Origin: Marinimicrobium sp038419845
GTDB lineage: Bacteria > Pseudomonadota > Gammaproteobacteria > Pseudomonadales > Cellvibrionaceae
Direction: 5' to 3'
DNA length: 64,000 nt
Assembly: GCF_038419845.1 (NCBI RefSeq)
Contig: NZ_JBCAQT010000016.1
Location: 54,533-118,532, forward strand
The notes under the pieces are model-generated. The model had not been told where the DNA came from and did no database searches. It was given only the letters and a program-made list of their open reading frames with translations. Positions within the stretch are counted from its first letter, which is position 1. Each line of letters begins with the position of its first letter. A program made the position numbers and the translations under genes. This document shows positions 40,245 to 47,628 of the stretch, in pieces.

Positions 40245-40512
40245 TAGTGTGCTGTAACACCCTATATGAACCTATCAGCGAGTCGCTGGCCGGTCAGATG
40301 CAAGGCGCGCTTGTGCCGGAAGGGTCATTCCCTTTCAAACAAGCGCAACACCGCAGATGGCCGGCCAGCGGCTCGCCCGAAGGGAGCCCCCCGAAAGCGC
40401 CATGACGGCGTTGCAGTGCTTGACAAGGGCCCGCCATTGCCTGCGCACTGCGCCTTGTCCTGACACTTTCGGGGGGCTCTGATAGGTCCATATAGGGTGT
40501 TACAGCACACTA
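40245..40512. mobile_element. 268-bp MITE-like element with 34-bp terminal inverted repeats
   Basis: Ends 40245-40278 and 40479-40512 are inverted repeats identical at 33 of 34 positions (outer TAGTGTGCTGTAACACCCTA). Inside are two more inverted pairs: CGAGTCGCTGGCC...GGCCAGCGGCTCG around 40277-40375, and GAGCCCCCCGAAAG...CTTTCGGGGGGCTC around 40385-40480. There is no coding capacity and no clear target-site duplication. It lies exactly between divergent murI and rmuC, so it may carry or separate their promoters. Confidence 0.75.
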
Positions 40513-40610
40513 GTTGGAACGAGATTGTATTTTGCCCTTTGGCCGGACACAAGAGGCCTGACACAAGAGGCCCGACACAAGCGGGCAAACCGGAAAATGG
40601 GAATCGACAC

Positions 40611-42200
40611 TTGCAATTGACTGAACTGATACTGCCCCTGACCGCCGCCGGTGGTTTTTCCTTCGGCCTGCTGATGGCCCTGCTGCTGTTCCGCGGACGG
40701 GTGCGCGAGGCGGTCTCGGCCCGCACCCGGGAGCTGGAAAATGAGTTGCAGCGCCGGGAAGGCGACTGGGCACTGACCGAAGCGCGCCTGCAGCATGAAC
40801 GGCTCCAGGTGCAGCGACAGTTGAGCGATGCGGGCGAACAGCTGACGGAGCAGCGTCAGCAGCTGCGCGAGGCTCGCCAGCAGTCGGATCAACTGCGCAC
40901 CCGCCTGAGCGAGGTTCAGCAGGAACTGGCGGCCGCGCGGGAGAAAGTGCAATACCAGAGCCGCCTGCACGAGGACCTGCGGGCGCGCGAGCAGCAATTG
41001 TCCGAGGCGCGAGGCCAGGTGACCGAGCTGCAGACCCGGCTGGGACAGGAACGCGAGCGCTTTGAAGAGCAACTGGCACTGCTGCAGGATGCCAAAAAGC
41101 AGCTGACCGGCGAGTTTGAAAACCTGGCCAACCGGATTTTCGACAGCAAGCAGCAACAGTTCTCCAATAGCAGCAAAAATCTGCTCGAAACCACCATCGA
41201 TCCACTCAAGTCGCAACTGACCGAGTTTCGCCGCAAGGTCGAGGACGTGTACGAAAAGGAAAACTCCGAGCGCAGCCGCCTCGCCGGGCAGATCGTGGAG
41301 CTGCAGAAACAGGCCCAGAAGATCGGCCAGGATGCGGTCAGCCTGGCGCAGGCGCTCAAGGGCAATACCAAGTCCCAGGGCAACTGGGGCGAGGTGGTGC
41401 TGGAGCGGCTGCTGGAGCAGTCGGGCCTGCAGAAAGGGCGTGAATACGAAACCCAAGTCAGCTTCAGCGGCGCCGACGGCAGCCGGCGCATGCCCGATGT
41501 GATCGTGCGTCTGCCGGAGAACAAGGACATCATCATCGACGCCAAGGTCTCACTGGTGGACTATGAAAAGTACTGCAACAGTGAAGACCAGAGCGAGCGC
41601 GATCAGTTTCTGGCGCAGCATGTTCAGTCCCTACGCAACCATATCCGCAATCTGAGCGTAAAAGACTATGAAAGGCTCGAAGGCGTGCGCGCCCTCGACT
41701 TCGTGTTCATTTTTGTACCGATTGAAGCCGCTTTCATGCTCGCGCTGCAGCAGGACCCCAAGCTCTATAGCGACGCCTACGACAAACACATCATTCTGGC
41801 CAGCCCGACCACGCTGTTGGCGATTCTGCGCACGGTGGAGAATATCTGGCGCTACGAGAAGCAGAACAAAAACGCCGAGCGGATCGCCCGGGATGCCGGT
41901 GGCCTGCACGATCAGTTTGTATTGCTGCTCGAGTCGCTGGAAACCGTGGGCGCGCATATCGGCAAAACGCAGGAAGCCTTTGATACCGCCCACAAAAGGT
42001 TGTCGACCGGCAAAGGCAATCTGTTGCGGCGGGTCGACAACATCCGGCGCCTGGGCGCCAAAACCAAAAAGACCATTGCCCGCGACCGGGTGGAAGACGC
42101 CGACGAGGGCGATGAGGCCTCAGAGTCTGAAGCGCCCGACGTCGATGAGCGTCGCGCCGAGCTCGAAGCGGCCTCGAGCCAAGGGGGCGACAATGAATAG
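40611..42200 (+). CDS. rmuC: RmuC family DNA recombination protein
   Basis: 529 residues. An N-terminal membrane helix (LPLTAAGGFSFGLLMALLLF, about 6-26) is followed by a long coiled coil (about 35-190). The RmuC nuclease-like core comprises GNWGEVVLERLLEQSGL, MPDVIVRLPENKDIIIDAKV (with the D..K-type site) and VFIFVPIEAAF. The C-terminal tail is acidic (DADEGDEASESEAPDVDE). Known to limit inversions at short repeats in E. coli. No in-frame ATG starts the family region; TTG 40611 (QLTELILPL) or TTG 40617 is the likely start, since the open frame to 40497 begins in the repeat element. Confidence 0.88.
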   Translation: MQLTELILPLTAAGGFSFGLLMALLLFRGRVREAVSARTRELENELQRREGDWALTEARLQHERLQVQRQLSDAGEQLTEQRQQLREARQQSDQLRTRLSEVQQELAAAREKVQYQSRLHEDLRAREQQLSEARGQVTELQTRLGQERERFEEQLALLQDAKKQLTGEFENLANRIFDSKQQQFSNSSKNLLETTIDPLKSQLTEFRRKVEDVYEKENSERSRLAGQIVELQKQAQKIGQDAVSLAQALKGNTKSQGNWGEVVLERLLEQSGLQKGREYETQVSFSGADGSRRMPDVIVRLPENKDIIIDAKVSLVDYEKYCNSEDQSERDQFLAQHVQSLRNHIRNLSVKDYERLEGVRALDFVFIFVPIEAAFMLALQQDPKLYSDAYDKHIILASPTTLLAILRTVENIWRYEKQNKNAERIARDAGGLHDQFVLLLESLETVGAHIGKTQEAFDTAHKRLSTGKGNLLRRVDNIRRLGAKTKKTIARDRVEDADEGDEASESEAPDVDERRAELEAASSQGGDNE

Positions 42201-42275
42201 CCGCGCACTTTATGTTGACGATTCACACACTGATCAGTCGCGTTTTGAATATTTTCGATTAAACAGGAACGATGT

Positions 42276-42737
42276 ATGACCCTGACCAATCTATTGATCA
42301 TTCTGGCCGTGATTATTGTCATGGCACTCGCCGTTGTAGCGGCGGTACTGCAATACAAGGTCTATCTCCAGAAACAGGCGCGCCAGGCTGTGGCGCAACA
42401 GCAGCAGGCCGACAGTGACGCCCAGCGGGAACGGCTCAACAAGAGCATCCAGATATTGGCGCAATCGGTCGGGTCCGACGATCTGTCGCTGACCGAGGCG
42501 AGTATCCGCATCAGCGTGTTGCTCGACAGTATGTCGGTAGAGGACTCGGTGCGTGAGGAGTTTGCGGCTTTTTATCAGCTGGCCGAGGCGACCAGCCACA
42601 TTCCCATACTGGACGCCTGGAAAGAGTTGCCCAAAAAGAAAAAGCTGGAGTACAACCGGGATCGGAGCACCCAGGAGCAGTTTTACGAAAAGGCGGTGGT
42701 GGAAGCGGCCCAGCGAATTCGTGGCCGCCGTTTCTGA
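42276..42737 (+). CDS. DUF2489 membrane protein
   Basis: 153 residues: one N-terminal membrane helix (LLIILAVIIVMALAVVAAVL) then a soluble, mostly helical domain (EASIRISVLLDSM, HIPILDAWKELPKKKKLEYN) that I recognise as the DUF2489 family, often found beside trmA in gammaproteobacteria. No function is established. Its stop (42735-42737) abuts the stop of convergent trmA (42738-42740) with no base between. Downstream of rmuC by 75 bp. Confidence 0.82.
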   Translation: MTLTNLLIILAVIIVMALAVVAAVLQYKVYLQKQARQAVAQQQQADSDAQRERLNKSIQILAQSVGSDDLSLTEASIRISVLLDSMSVEDSVREEFAAFYQLAEATSHIPILDAWKELPKKKKLEYNRDRSTQEQFYEKAVVEAAQRIRGRRF

Positions 42738-43826
42738 TTATTTCCGCTGTAGCACCACACCACACTCCAGGTGGTGGGTGTAGGGGAACTGGTCGAACAC
42801 GGCGAAGTGCTTGATGCGGTGCGTCTGGGTAATGCTGTCGAGGTTGTGCCTGAGGGTGTCAGGGTTACAGGAGACGTACAGAATGTTGTCGAAGCGCTGA
42901 GTGATGCGCGTCGTGTGCGGGTCGAGCCCGGCCCGGGGCGGGTCGACAAAGATCGTGCTGAACTCGAAGCTGTCCAGATCCACATGGCGTAGCCGGCGAA
43001 AGGGGCGGACCTTGTCCAGTGCCTGGGCAAAATCCTCACTCGACATTCGTACCAGGGTCAGGTTCTCGACCCCATTCAATCGTTGATTGTACTCGGCCGA
43101 GGCCAGTGAACTCTTGGCCAGCTCGGTGGCCAGCACCTGTCGAAAGTTCTGCGCCAGGGGCAGGGTGAAATTGCCATTGCCGCAGTAGAGCTCCAGCAGG
43201 TCGCCGCCAAACTCACGGCTGTGCTCCACGGCCCAGGTCAACATCTTCTCGCAGACACGGCCGTTGGGCTGGGTAAAGCCGGTTTCCACCTGCTGGTATT
43301 GAAAGGTCTGCTCACCCACCTGCAGTTTCTCGATCACGTAATCCCGGTCCATCACCACTTTCTGCTTGCGGCTGCGCCCGATGAGGTCAACGTTCAGGCG
43401 CTCCTTCAGGGGGCGGGCTTTTTCCTCCCATTGCTCATCCAGCCGTTTATGGTAGAGCAGGGTGATCAGGGCCTCGCCCGAGAGGGTGGTCAGAAATTCG
43501 ACCTGAAAGAGCTTGTGGCGCAACACCGGGTCGGCGTTCAGTTCTGACAGGAGTGGCCCCATCAGGTCGTTGATCAGTCGGGAGGCAACGGGGAAGTCTT
43601 CAATCAGGAAGGGTTTTTTGTATTCCCCCGGTTGATACATGGCGTAATCGGCGCGGTCGCCTTCATGCCAGATTTTGAACTCGGCGCGCAGTCGATAGTG
43701 CTCCGGCGGCGACCGGAACACCTCGATCTCAGGCAGGGTAAAACGGGCAAAATCCCGCTTCAATTGTGCCAGTTTCTGCTCGAGCTGTGGCTCGTACTGC
43801 TCGGGAAATACCTGGTGAATGGCCAT
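42738..43826 (-). CDS. trmA: tRNA (uracil-5-)-methyltransferase
   Basis: Makes ribothymidine at position 54 of tRNAs with SAM; 362 residues, normal for TrmA. SAM-binding LLELYCGNGNFTLPLA, DPPRAGLD, the nucleophile Cys in ILYVSCNPDTL, and the general-base Glu in HHLECGVVL at the C-terminus. ATG 43826 (MAIHQVFPEQYEPQL) fits the family; the frame to 43895 adds 23 residues of no similarity. Confidence 0.96.
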   Translation of the reverse strand: MAIHQVFPEQYEPQLEQKLAQLKRDFARFTLPEIEVFRSPPEHYRLRAEFKIWHEGDRADYAMYQPGEYKKPFLIEDFPVASRLINDLMGPLLSELNADPVLRHKLFQVEFLTTLSGEALITLLYHKRLDEQWEEKARPLKERLNVDLIGRSRKQKVVMDRDYVIEKLQVGEQTFQYQQVETGFTQPNGRVCEKMLTWAVEHSREFGGDLLELYCGNGNFTLPLAQNFRQVLATELAKSSLASAEYNQRLNGVENLTLVRMSSEDFAQALDKVRPFRRLRHVDLDSFEFSTIFVDPPRAGLDPHTTRITQRFDNILYVSCNPDTLRHNLDSITQTHRIKHFAVFDQFPYTHHLECGVVLQRK

Positions 43827-43870
43827 AGTCACAACGCCGCCGGATGAAAAGGGCGCGATTGTAACAGTGT

Positions 43871-44635
43871 TCAACGCTCTCGGCACTGCCCCCACTCACA
43901 CTCGATAAAGGCGCGTGGTTCATCCTGGCAAAAGGCGCCATAGGCCTCGTAGGGCCAGTCGGTGTGAATGACCACCAGTTCAGATTGTCCTGTGCATTGC
44001 TCCTTGGCCTTCGCCTCGACCTCGCGGTAGCTGCGTCCGGGGTCCTGCTCCAGAGGCACGCCGCCGGCCAGAGTGGGGACGTCGCTCAGTGCGAGCTCGC
44101 CGGTTGAAGCCTCTCGCAGCTGTGCCAGGGCCAGCTGGTCGCGTTCGGAGTCAATGTAATCCCGGGTGTCGATGGTCTGCTCCAGTTCCTCCAGTCGGCG
44201 TTCGCACACAATCCGCTGGTTGGTATCACTGCGGGTGTTCAGGCGCAGCTCCTCGCGCGCCCGGCCCTGGTGCTCATGGGCAAAGTGGATGGCATTGAGC
44301 GCCAACGTGCGGCCTCGATACTCGACCACTCCGGCCTGCAGGTAGCGTTGGTATTGCTCGTCAGCGCCCCTCAGTGCATCGCCGTGCAGACTCTGCCACA
44401 CCTCCCGCAGGTCCGCGCCGTAGGCCTTGGCCTCGGGTCCGACCCGGCTGCACTCGCGCAGAATGCTATCGGTGTACACGGCGTTTTCCAGCAGCCCCAT
44501 AGAGACCCGGTTCAGCTCGTCATCCGTCGGAGGAGCGATTTCCGGACTGGCGCAGGCCGCCAATAAGGCGGCAGTGATAATGGGCAGCGCCATGCGCTGG
44601 ATAGGGCGGAATAGCCGTTGACTTGCGATGCTCAT
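43871..44635 (-). CDS. Putative lipoprotein, unknown function
   Basis: 254 residues. The N-terminal helix ends in a lipobox LLAAC (Cys near residue 28), predicting a lipid-anchored envelope protein. The body is helical and charged, with four later cysteines (ILRECSR, RIVCERR, KEQCTG, and AFCQDEP/ECEWGQC near the end) that could form disulfides in the periplasm. I do not recognise the family. The ATG is only 3 nt after the stop of the histidine kinase gene, so the two are translationally coupled and may work together, e.g. as a sensor accessory. Confidence 0.72.
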   Translation of the reverse strand: MSIASQRLFRPIQRMALPIITAALLAACASPEIAPPTDDELNRVSMGLLENAVYTDSILRECSRVGPEAKAYGADLREVWQSLHGDALRGADEQYQRYLQAGVVEYRGRTLALNAIHFAHEHQGRAREELRLNTRSDTNQRIVCERRLEELEQTIDTRDYIDSERDQLALAQLREASTGELALSDVPTLAGGVPLEQDPGRSYREVEAKAKEQCTGQSELVVIHTDWPYEAYGAFCQDEPRAFIECEWGQCRER

Positions 44636-44638
44636 AAA

Positions 44639-46219
44639 TCAATATCCCGGGTTGGTCGCCTCGGAGCCCGATTCGGTGCGCCGGGCCAGAGGCAGTCGGA
44701 TGATAAAGCGTGTTCCCTCACCGGGCACTGAGTCGACCTCAATGGTCCCGGAGTGGTGTTCGGTGATGATGAAATAGGATACAGATAATCCCAGCCCCGT
44801 GCCCTGGCCGACCTCCTTGGTAGTGAAGAAAGGTTCAAAAATGTGACGCCGTACCTCTTCTTTCATGCCGGGGCCGTTGTCTTCGATCTCCAGCACGGCG
44901 CTGTTGGGTTCGGCATAGGCTCTGAGGCTGATGACCGGGTCGCGGTCCGACTCTTCACTGTGAAACGCCTGAACGGCATTGCGCAGCAGATTGAGAATGA
45001 CCTGCTGGATCTCCGCCGCCGAGCCCAGCACTGGCGGAATCGAAGGGGCGAGTTCGGTGATCACGCCCGGCCGGCGTCGGCTGCCGGCCGTTTGCAGGTT
45101 CAGAGTGTTGTCGGTCAGCTCGAGGCTGTGCTGCACAATCCTGAGCAGATCAAAATGATCGTGCACCCGGCTGCTGCCGCGCGAGAACTCCAGCATATTG
45201 CTGACGATATGCATTGAGCGCTCACCGGCTTCGCGGATATCGGTCAGGAAGTGGGACACCTGCCGCCGGTCCAGGTACTCATTGATTTTGCCCAGTTCCA
45301 GGTCCAGCTCCTGCGCGGCGGCCCGGTTTTGCGCCAGATCCGGTGACAGGCGCCGCCCGATGTTCTGAACGCCATGCAGTACCGTGCTCAGCGGGTTGTT
45401 GATCTCGTGCGCCATGCCCGCCGCCAGCTCGCCCAGTGACATCATTTTTTCGTTCTGGATCATCATGTTTTCAATGCGCACGCGTTTGGTGATGTCATCC
45501 ATGCGGATCACCGCCCCAATGGCCTGCACTGCAATCAGCGGGTAGATGCTCAGGTCGGTGTAGTGGGCGTCACTGCCGTGGCCTTCCTGAATGTTTTCGT
45601 TGACGTAGGGCACACCACTTCGGATGGTGCGATTGACAGTGTCCATGGAGATGGGCAGGCGCGGGTAAACCTGATTGAGCGGCTTGCCCAGCGCCTGGTC
45701 CGGCGTCAGGCCGGTACTGAGTTCGGCGGCGGTGTTCCAGTGGGTGACGGTGCCATCGGGGGTCACGCCGATCAGGATGGAGGGCATGGAGTTGATGATG
45801 CTGTGCAGGTAATCCTGGGTTTCGCGCAGCAGTATCTCGGTGGCCTGGTGCTGGCCGACTTCATCCTGAAGCTGGTTATTGATCTGGTTCAGGCTCTCGG
45901 TCCGCTCCACAATCCGCTGCTCCAGCTCCCGCTGGGTCTGTTTCAATGCCTTGCGCGCCCGCTTATTGTTCAGGCGGCTGCGTTGCAGCCCGATGATCAG
46001 CAGTGTCTGGAACACCAGAAAGATGGCAATCGCAATCCAGACCAGCAGGGGCCAGCGGGCATCGCCGTTCTGCGCCCAGGCGGGGGGTGAGCACAGACAC
46101 AGTGCCAGTAGCGCCGGCAGGGAAGGCCCGCCGCGCCGGCCGCTTGTGCAATCGTGATCTCGGCTCACCGGTGGCTCCCATTGTGGTCGAAGAGGTGGCG
46201 GATATATCCCGCGCTTCAT
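44639..46219 (-). CDS. Orphan PAS-domain sensor histidine kinase
   Basis: 526 residues. Signal-like segment about 33-50 (LPALLALCLCSPPAWA), membrane helix about 56-78, coiled coil 85-130, PAS about 135-245 (MPSILIGVTPDGTVTHWN), HisKA with H271 in AAGMAHEINNPLS, and HATPase_c with ILNLLRNAVQA (N box), DNGPGM (G1), FFTTK (F) and GTGLGLSVSYF (G2). The HEINNPLS form is typical of NtrB/DctB-like kinases acting with sigma-54 activators. No response regulator is adjacent. A GTG at codon 19 is an alternative start. Confidence 0.88.
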   Translation of the reverse strand: MKRGIYPPPLRPQWEPPVSRDHDCTSGRRGGPSLPALLALCLCSPPAWAQNGDARWPLLVWIAIAIFLVFQTLLIIGLQRSRLNNKRARKALKQTQRELEQRIVERTESLNQINNQLQDEVGQHQATEILLRETQDYLHSIINSMPSILIGVTPDGTVTHWNTAAELSTGLTPDQALGKPLNQVYPRLPISMDTVNRTIRSGVPYVNENIQEGHGSDAHYTDLSIYPLIAVQAIGAVIRMDDITKRVRIENMMIQNEKMMSLGELAAGMAHEINNPLSTVLHGVQNIGRRLSPDLAQNRAAAQELDLELGKINEYLDRRQVSHFLTDIREAGERSMHIVSNMLEFSRGSSRVHDHFDLLRIVQHSLELTDNTLNLQTAGSRRRPGVITELAPSIPPVLGSAAEIQQVILNLLRNAVQAFHSEESDRDPVISLRAYAEPNSAVLEIEDNGPGMKEEVRRHIFEPFFTTKEVGQGTGLGLSVSYFIITEHHSGTIEVDSVPGEGTRFIIRLPLARRTESGSEATNPGY

Positions 46220-46326
46220 AGTCTAGCGCCAGCGGGTGGGAAACTCTAATCCCGAATGCCGATATGATCAAAAAATGCCCAACAATCAATATCTTGGCTT
46301 TTTTTGTTCGATTGGTTTAAAAGTGT

Positions 46327-46354
46327 TTGACACCCGAGGGGAATTCGGTAGAAT
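46327..46354 (+). promoter_or_regulatory. Promoter of the tRNA-Val/tRNA-Asp operon
   Basis: TTGACA (46327-46332) and TAGAAT (46349-46354) with a 16-nt spacer, then a GC-rich discriminator (GCGCAGCCC), as expected for a stable-RNA promoter under stringent control. Confidence 0.82.
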
Positions 46355-46370
46355 GCGCAGCCCATGGCGA

Positions 46371-46446
46371 GGGTGGTTAGCTCAGTTGGTAGAGCGGCGC
46401 CCTTACAAGGCGTAGGTCACAGGTTCGACTCCTGTACCACCCACCA
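46371..46446 (+). tRNA. tRNA-Val(UAC)
   Basis: 76 nt including encoded CCA. Acceptor GGGTGGT/ACCACCC closes; D-arm TTAGCTCAGTTGGTAGAGC; anticodon loop CTTACAA (TAC); T-arm ACAGGTTCGACTCCTGT. Confidence 0.97.
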
Positions 46447-46489
46447 TCTCTTTCAAGAGTTGGAGAAAGCCCCTCGCCAGAGGTAACGC

Positions 46490-46566
46490 GGATCGGTAGT
46501 TCAGCTGGTTAGAATGCCGGCCTGTCACGCCGGAGGTCGCGGGTTCGAGTCCCGTCCGGTCCGCCA
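46490..46566 (+). tRNA. tRNA-Asp(GUC)
   Basis: 77 nt including encoded CCA. Acceptor GGATCGG/CCGGTCC (one T-G pair), anticodon loop CTGTCAC (GTC), T-arm CGGGTTCGAGTCCCG. It lies 43 nt after tRNA-Val with no promoter between, so cotranscribed. Its 3' part is duplicated 186 bp downstream. Confidence 0.97.
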
Positions 46567-46573
46567 TATTACG

Positions 46574-46604
46574 AAAAAGCCCCACATCGCTGGGGCTTTT
46601 TTTA
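46574..46604 (+). terminator. tRNA operon terminator
   Basis: AAAAAGCCCCA-CATCGC-TGGGGCTTTTTTT hairpin, 8 nt after tRNA-Asp. Confidence 0.92.
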
Positions 46605-46630
46605 TGCCCGTAAAAAGCCGCCGTGGCCCG

Positions 46631-46790
46631 GGTGCGGACGGGGCTCGAACCTCAGGGTTCGACTAATCCGTCGGGAACGGATTGGCACAGCCGAAGGCTG
46701 CCCGCAGGGTGAATGCCAGGGATGGCATTCATGATTCCCGTCCGGTCCGCCATATTACGAAAAAAGCCCCACAACGTTGGGGCTTTTTTT
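46631..46790 (+). pseudogene. Broken tRNA-Asp 3' part with hairpins in its T-loop, plus duplicated terminator
   Basis: 46733-46799 repeats 46547-46612 almost exactly (end of T-arm, acceptor, CCA, terminator; offset 186 bp). The T-loop is interrupted: CAGGGTTCGA (46652-46661) is separated from TTCCCGTCCGG (46735-) by about 73 nt of consecutive hairpins (ATCCGTCGGGAACGGAT, CAGCCGAAGGCTG, GAATGCCAGGGATGGCATTC). 46634-46647 also reads as an inverted T-arm (ACGGGGCTCGAACC). The second terminator is 46759-46790. It cannot give a functional tRNA. Confidence 0.75.
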
Positions 46791-46832
46791 ATGCCTGTAA
46801 GAAACCGCCTCCAAATTCTGATGTAACTCCCC

Positions 46833-46863
46833 GTAGGGTGCGGTAAGCGATAGCGCACCCACC
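46833..46863 (+). repeat. REP, third sequence type
   Basis: GTAG foot, arms GGTGCGGTAAGCG and CGCACCCACC. An inverted copy is at 47176-47206. Confidence 0.8.
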
Positions 46864-46895
46864 TTTTCCGGACGTGATGCCGCAGCTTCACGTCC

Positions 46896-47005
46896 GGCCC
46901 GCTTCGGGCTGGACCGTTCCAAGACACGTGGCGAGTACATCCCTGTAACTCGTCAACACTAGTCCCGCGGTTGACGGTCTTGGAACGGTCCACCCCAAAT
47001 CGGTC
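46896..47005 (-). repeat. Variable-stem palindromic element, copy B
   Basis: Same architecture as the elements at 3624 and 53758, on the minus strand. Perfect 15-bp arms 46911-46925 and 46977-46991 (GGACCGTTCCAAGAC), 51-nt loop, outer flanks GCCCGAAGCGGGCC and GACCGATTTGGGG on its own strand. The loop matches copy A closely, including GGGACTAG and a GAGTT-ACAGGGA block. Confidence 0.85.
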
Positions 47006-47047
47006 CTCGAGCCTTGTAGAGACTATCCCTCCAGAAACAGCTTGGTG

Positions 47048-47206
47048 ATGGATACCCTATTTGTCAGGTGCGCTGTCGCTCCGAAACGTCGGACCGACCA
47101 GACCTACGAGACCCCACGGCGGGTTCTACGGGGTGCGGAAGACCTTACCCCTGAGCGGGCCGGACGTGACGCAAAGGTGGGTGCGCTGTCGCTTACCGCA
47201 CCCTAC
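47048..47206. repeat. Second dispersed repeat (GGATACCCTATTTGTCAGGT family) and inverted REP
   Basis: 47050-47140 is similar to 60965-61045: both start GGATACCCTATTTGTCAGGT, continue GCGCTGTCGCT, then CCAGACCTACG and TTCTAC..ACGGGGTGCGGA. This copy has the 20-nt palindromic cassette inserted after GTCGCT (47080-47099, one change). It ends with GCGGGCCGGACGTGA (47155-47169), also seen inverted at 46888-46902 and 60942-60956. A type 3 REP, 47176-47206 (minus), follows. No gene between 46605 and 47356. Confidence 0.7.
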
Positions 47207-47356
47207 GGATAGGTTGGGCACGCGGGGTTGAACAAAATTCAAACATGGCGGTCTGTATCATCAGGCTGTCACATTCCCGCGCTATCGTCACTATGACGGA
47301 TCGGCGCAGGGAAAGGACTCTTTCTTTCAAACCCAACCAGCCACAGGAGAAACACC

Positions 47357-47440
47357 GTGGAAGACTATCTTGAAGACCTGCTCGAACTGAGCGTGGAATT
47401 TACCGAAGACGATGGCGCAGAGGACTACTCAGACCTCTGA
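47357..47440 (+). CDS. Possible 27-residue acidic peptide
   Basis: GTG start with a strong AGGAG 7 nt upstream (47345-47349), then 27 codons to TGA. The peptide begins MEDYLEDLLELSVEF and ends EDYSDL; 11 or so of 27 residues are Asp or Glu and none is Lys, Arg or Cys. It stands alone: about 150 bp of non-repetitive DNA precede it and 188 bp separate it from the next gene. No hairpin attenuator follows. The ribosome site is the main evidence; a small regulatory or inhibitory protein is possible. Confidence 0.4.
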   Translation: MEDYLEDLLELSVEFTEDDGAEDYSDL

Positions 47441-47628
47441 GCCCCGTTTTTCGAAAATCCTGAATTCTACCCTCCGAAATACCCCTCACTTTCGCACCAA
47501 CCCCACATTCTGCCGACTACATCACAGAGTTGGTGCCGATCAGGCGTCATAATCCTCCGAAATGCTTGAGTGTCAGCGCTTTTTGGCGTTAACTGATACC
47601 GATACGTTGCAATCTGCCGGTCCTAATT

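Noticed and set aside
40162..40260. N-terminal extension of murI to 40260 and of rmuC to 40497
   Set aside because: Both starts lie in the terminal inverted repeats of the 268-bp element; family similarity and ribosome sites begin further in.
46634..46647. A tRNA gene on the minus strand after tRNA-Asp
   Set aside because: Only a T-arm-like fragment is present; no acceptor, D-arm or anticodon arm can be formed.
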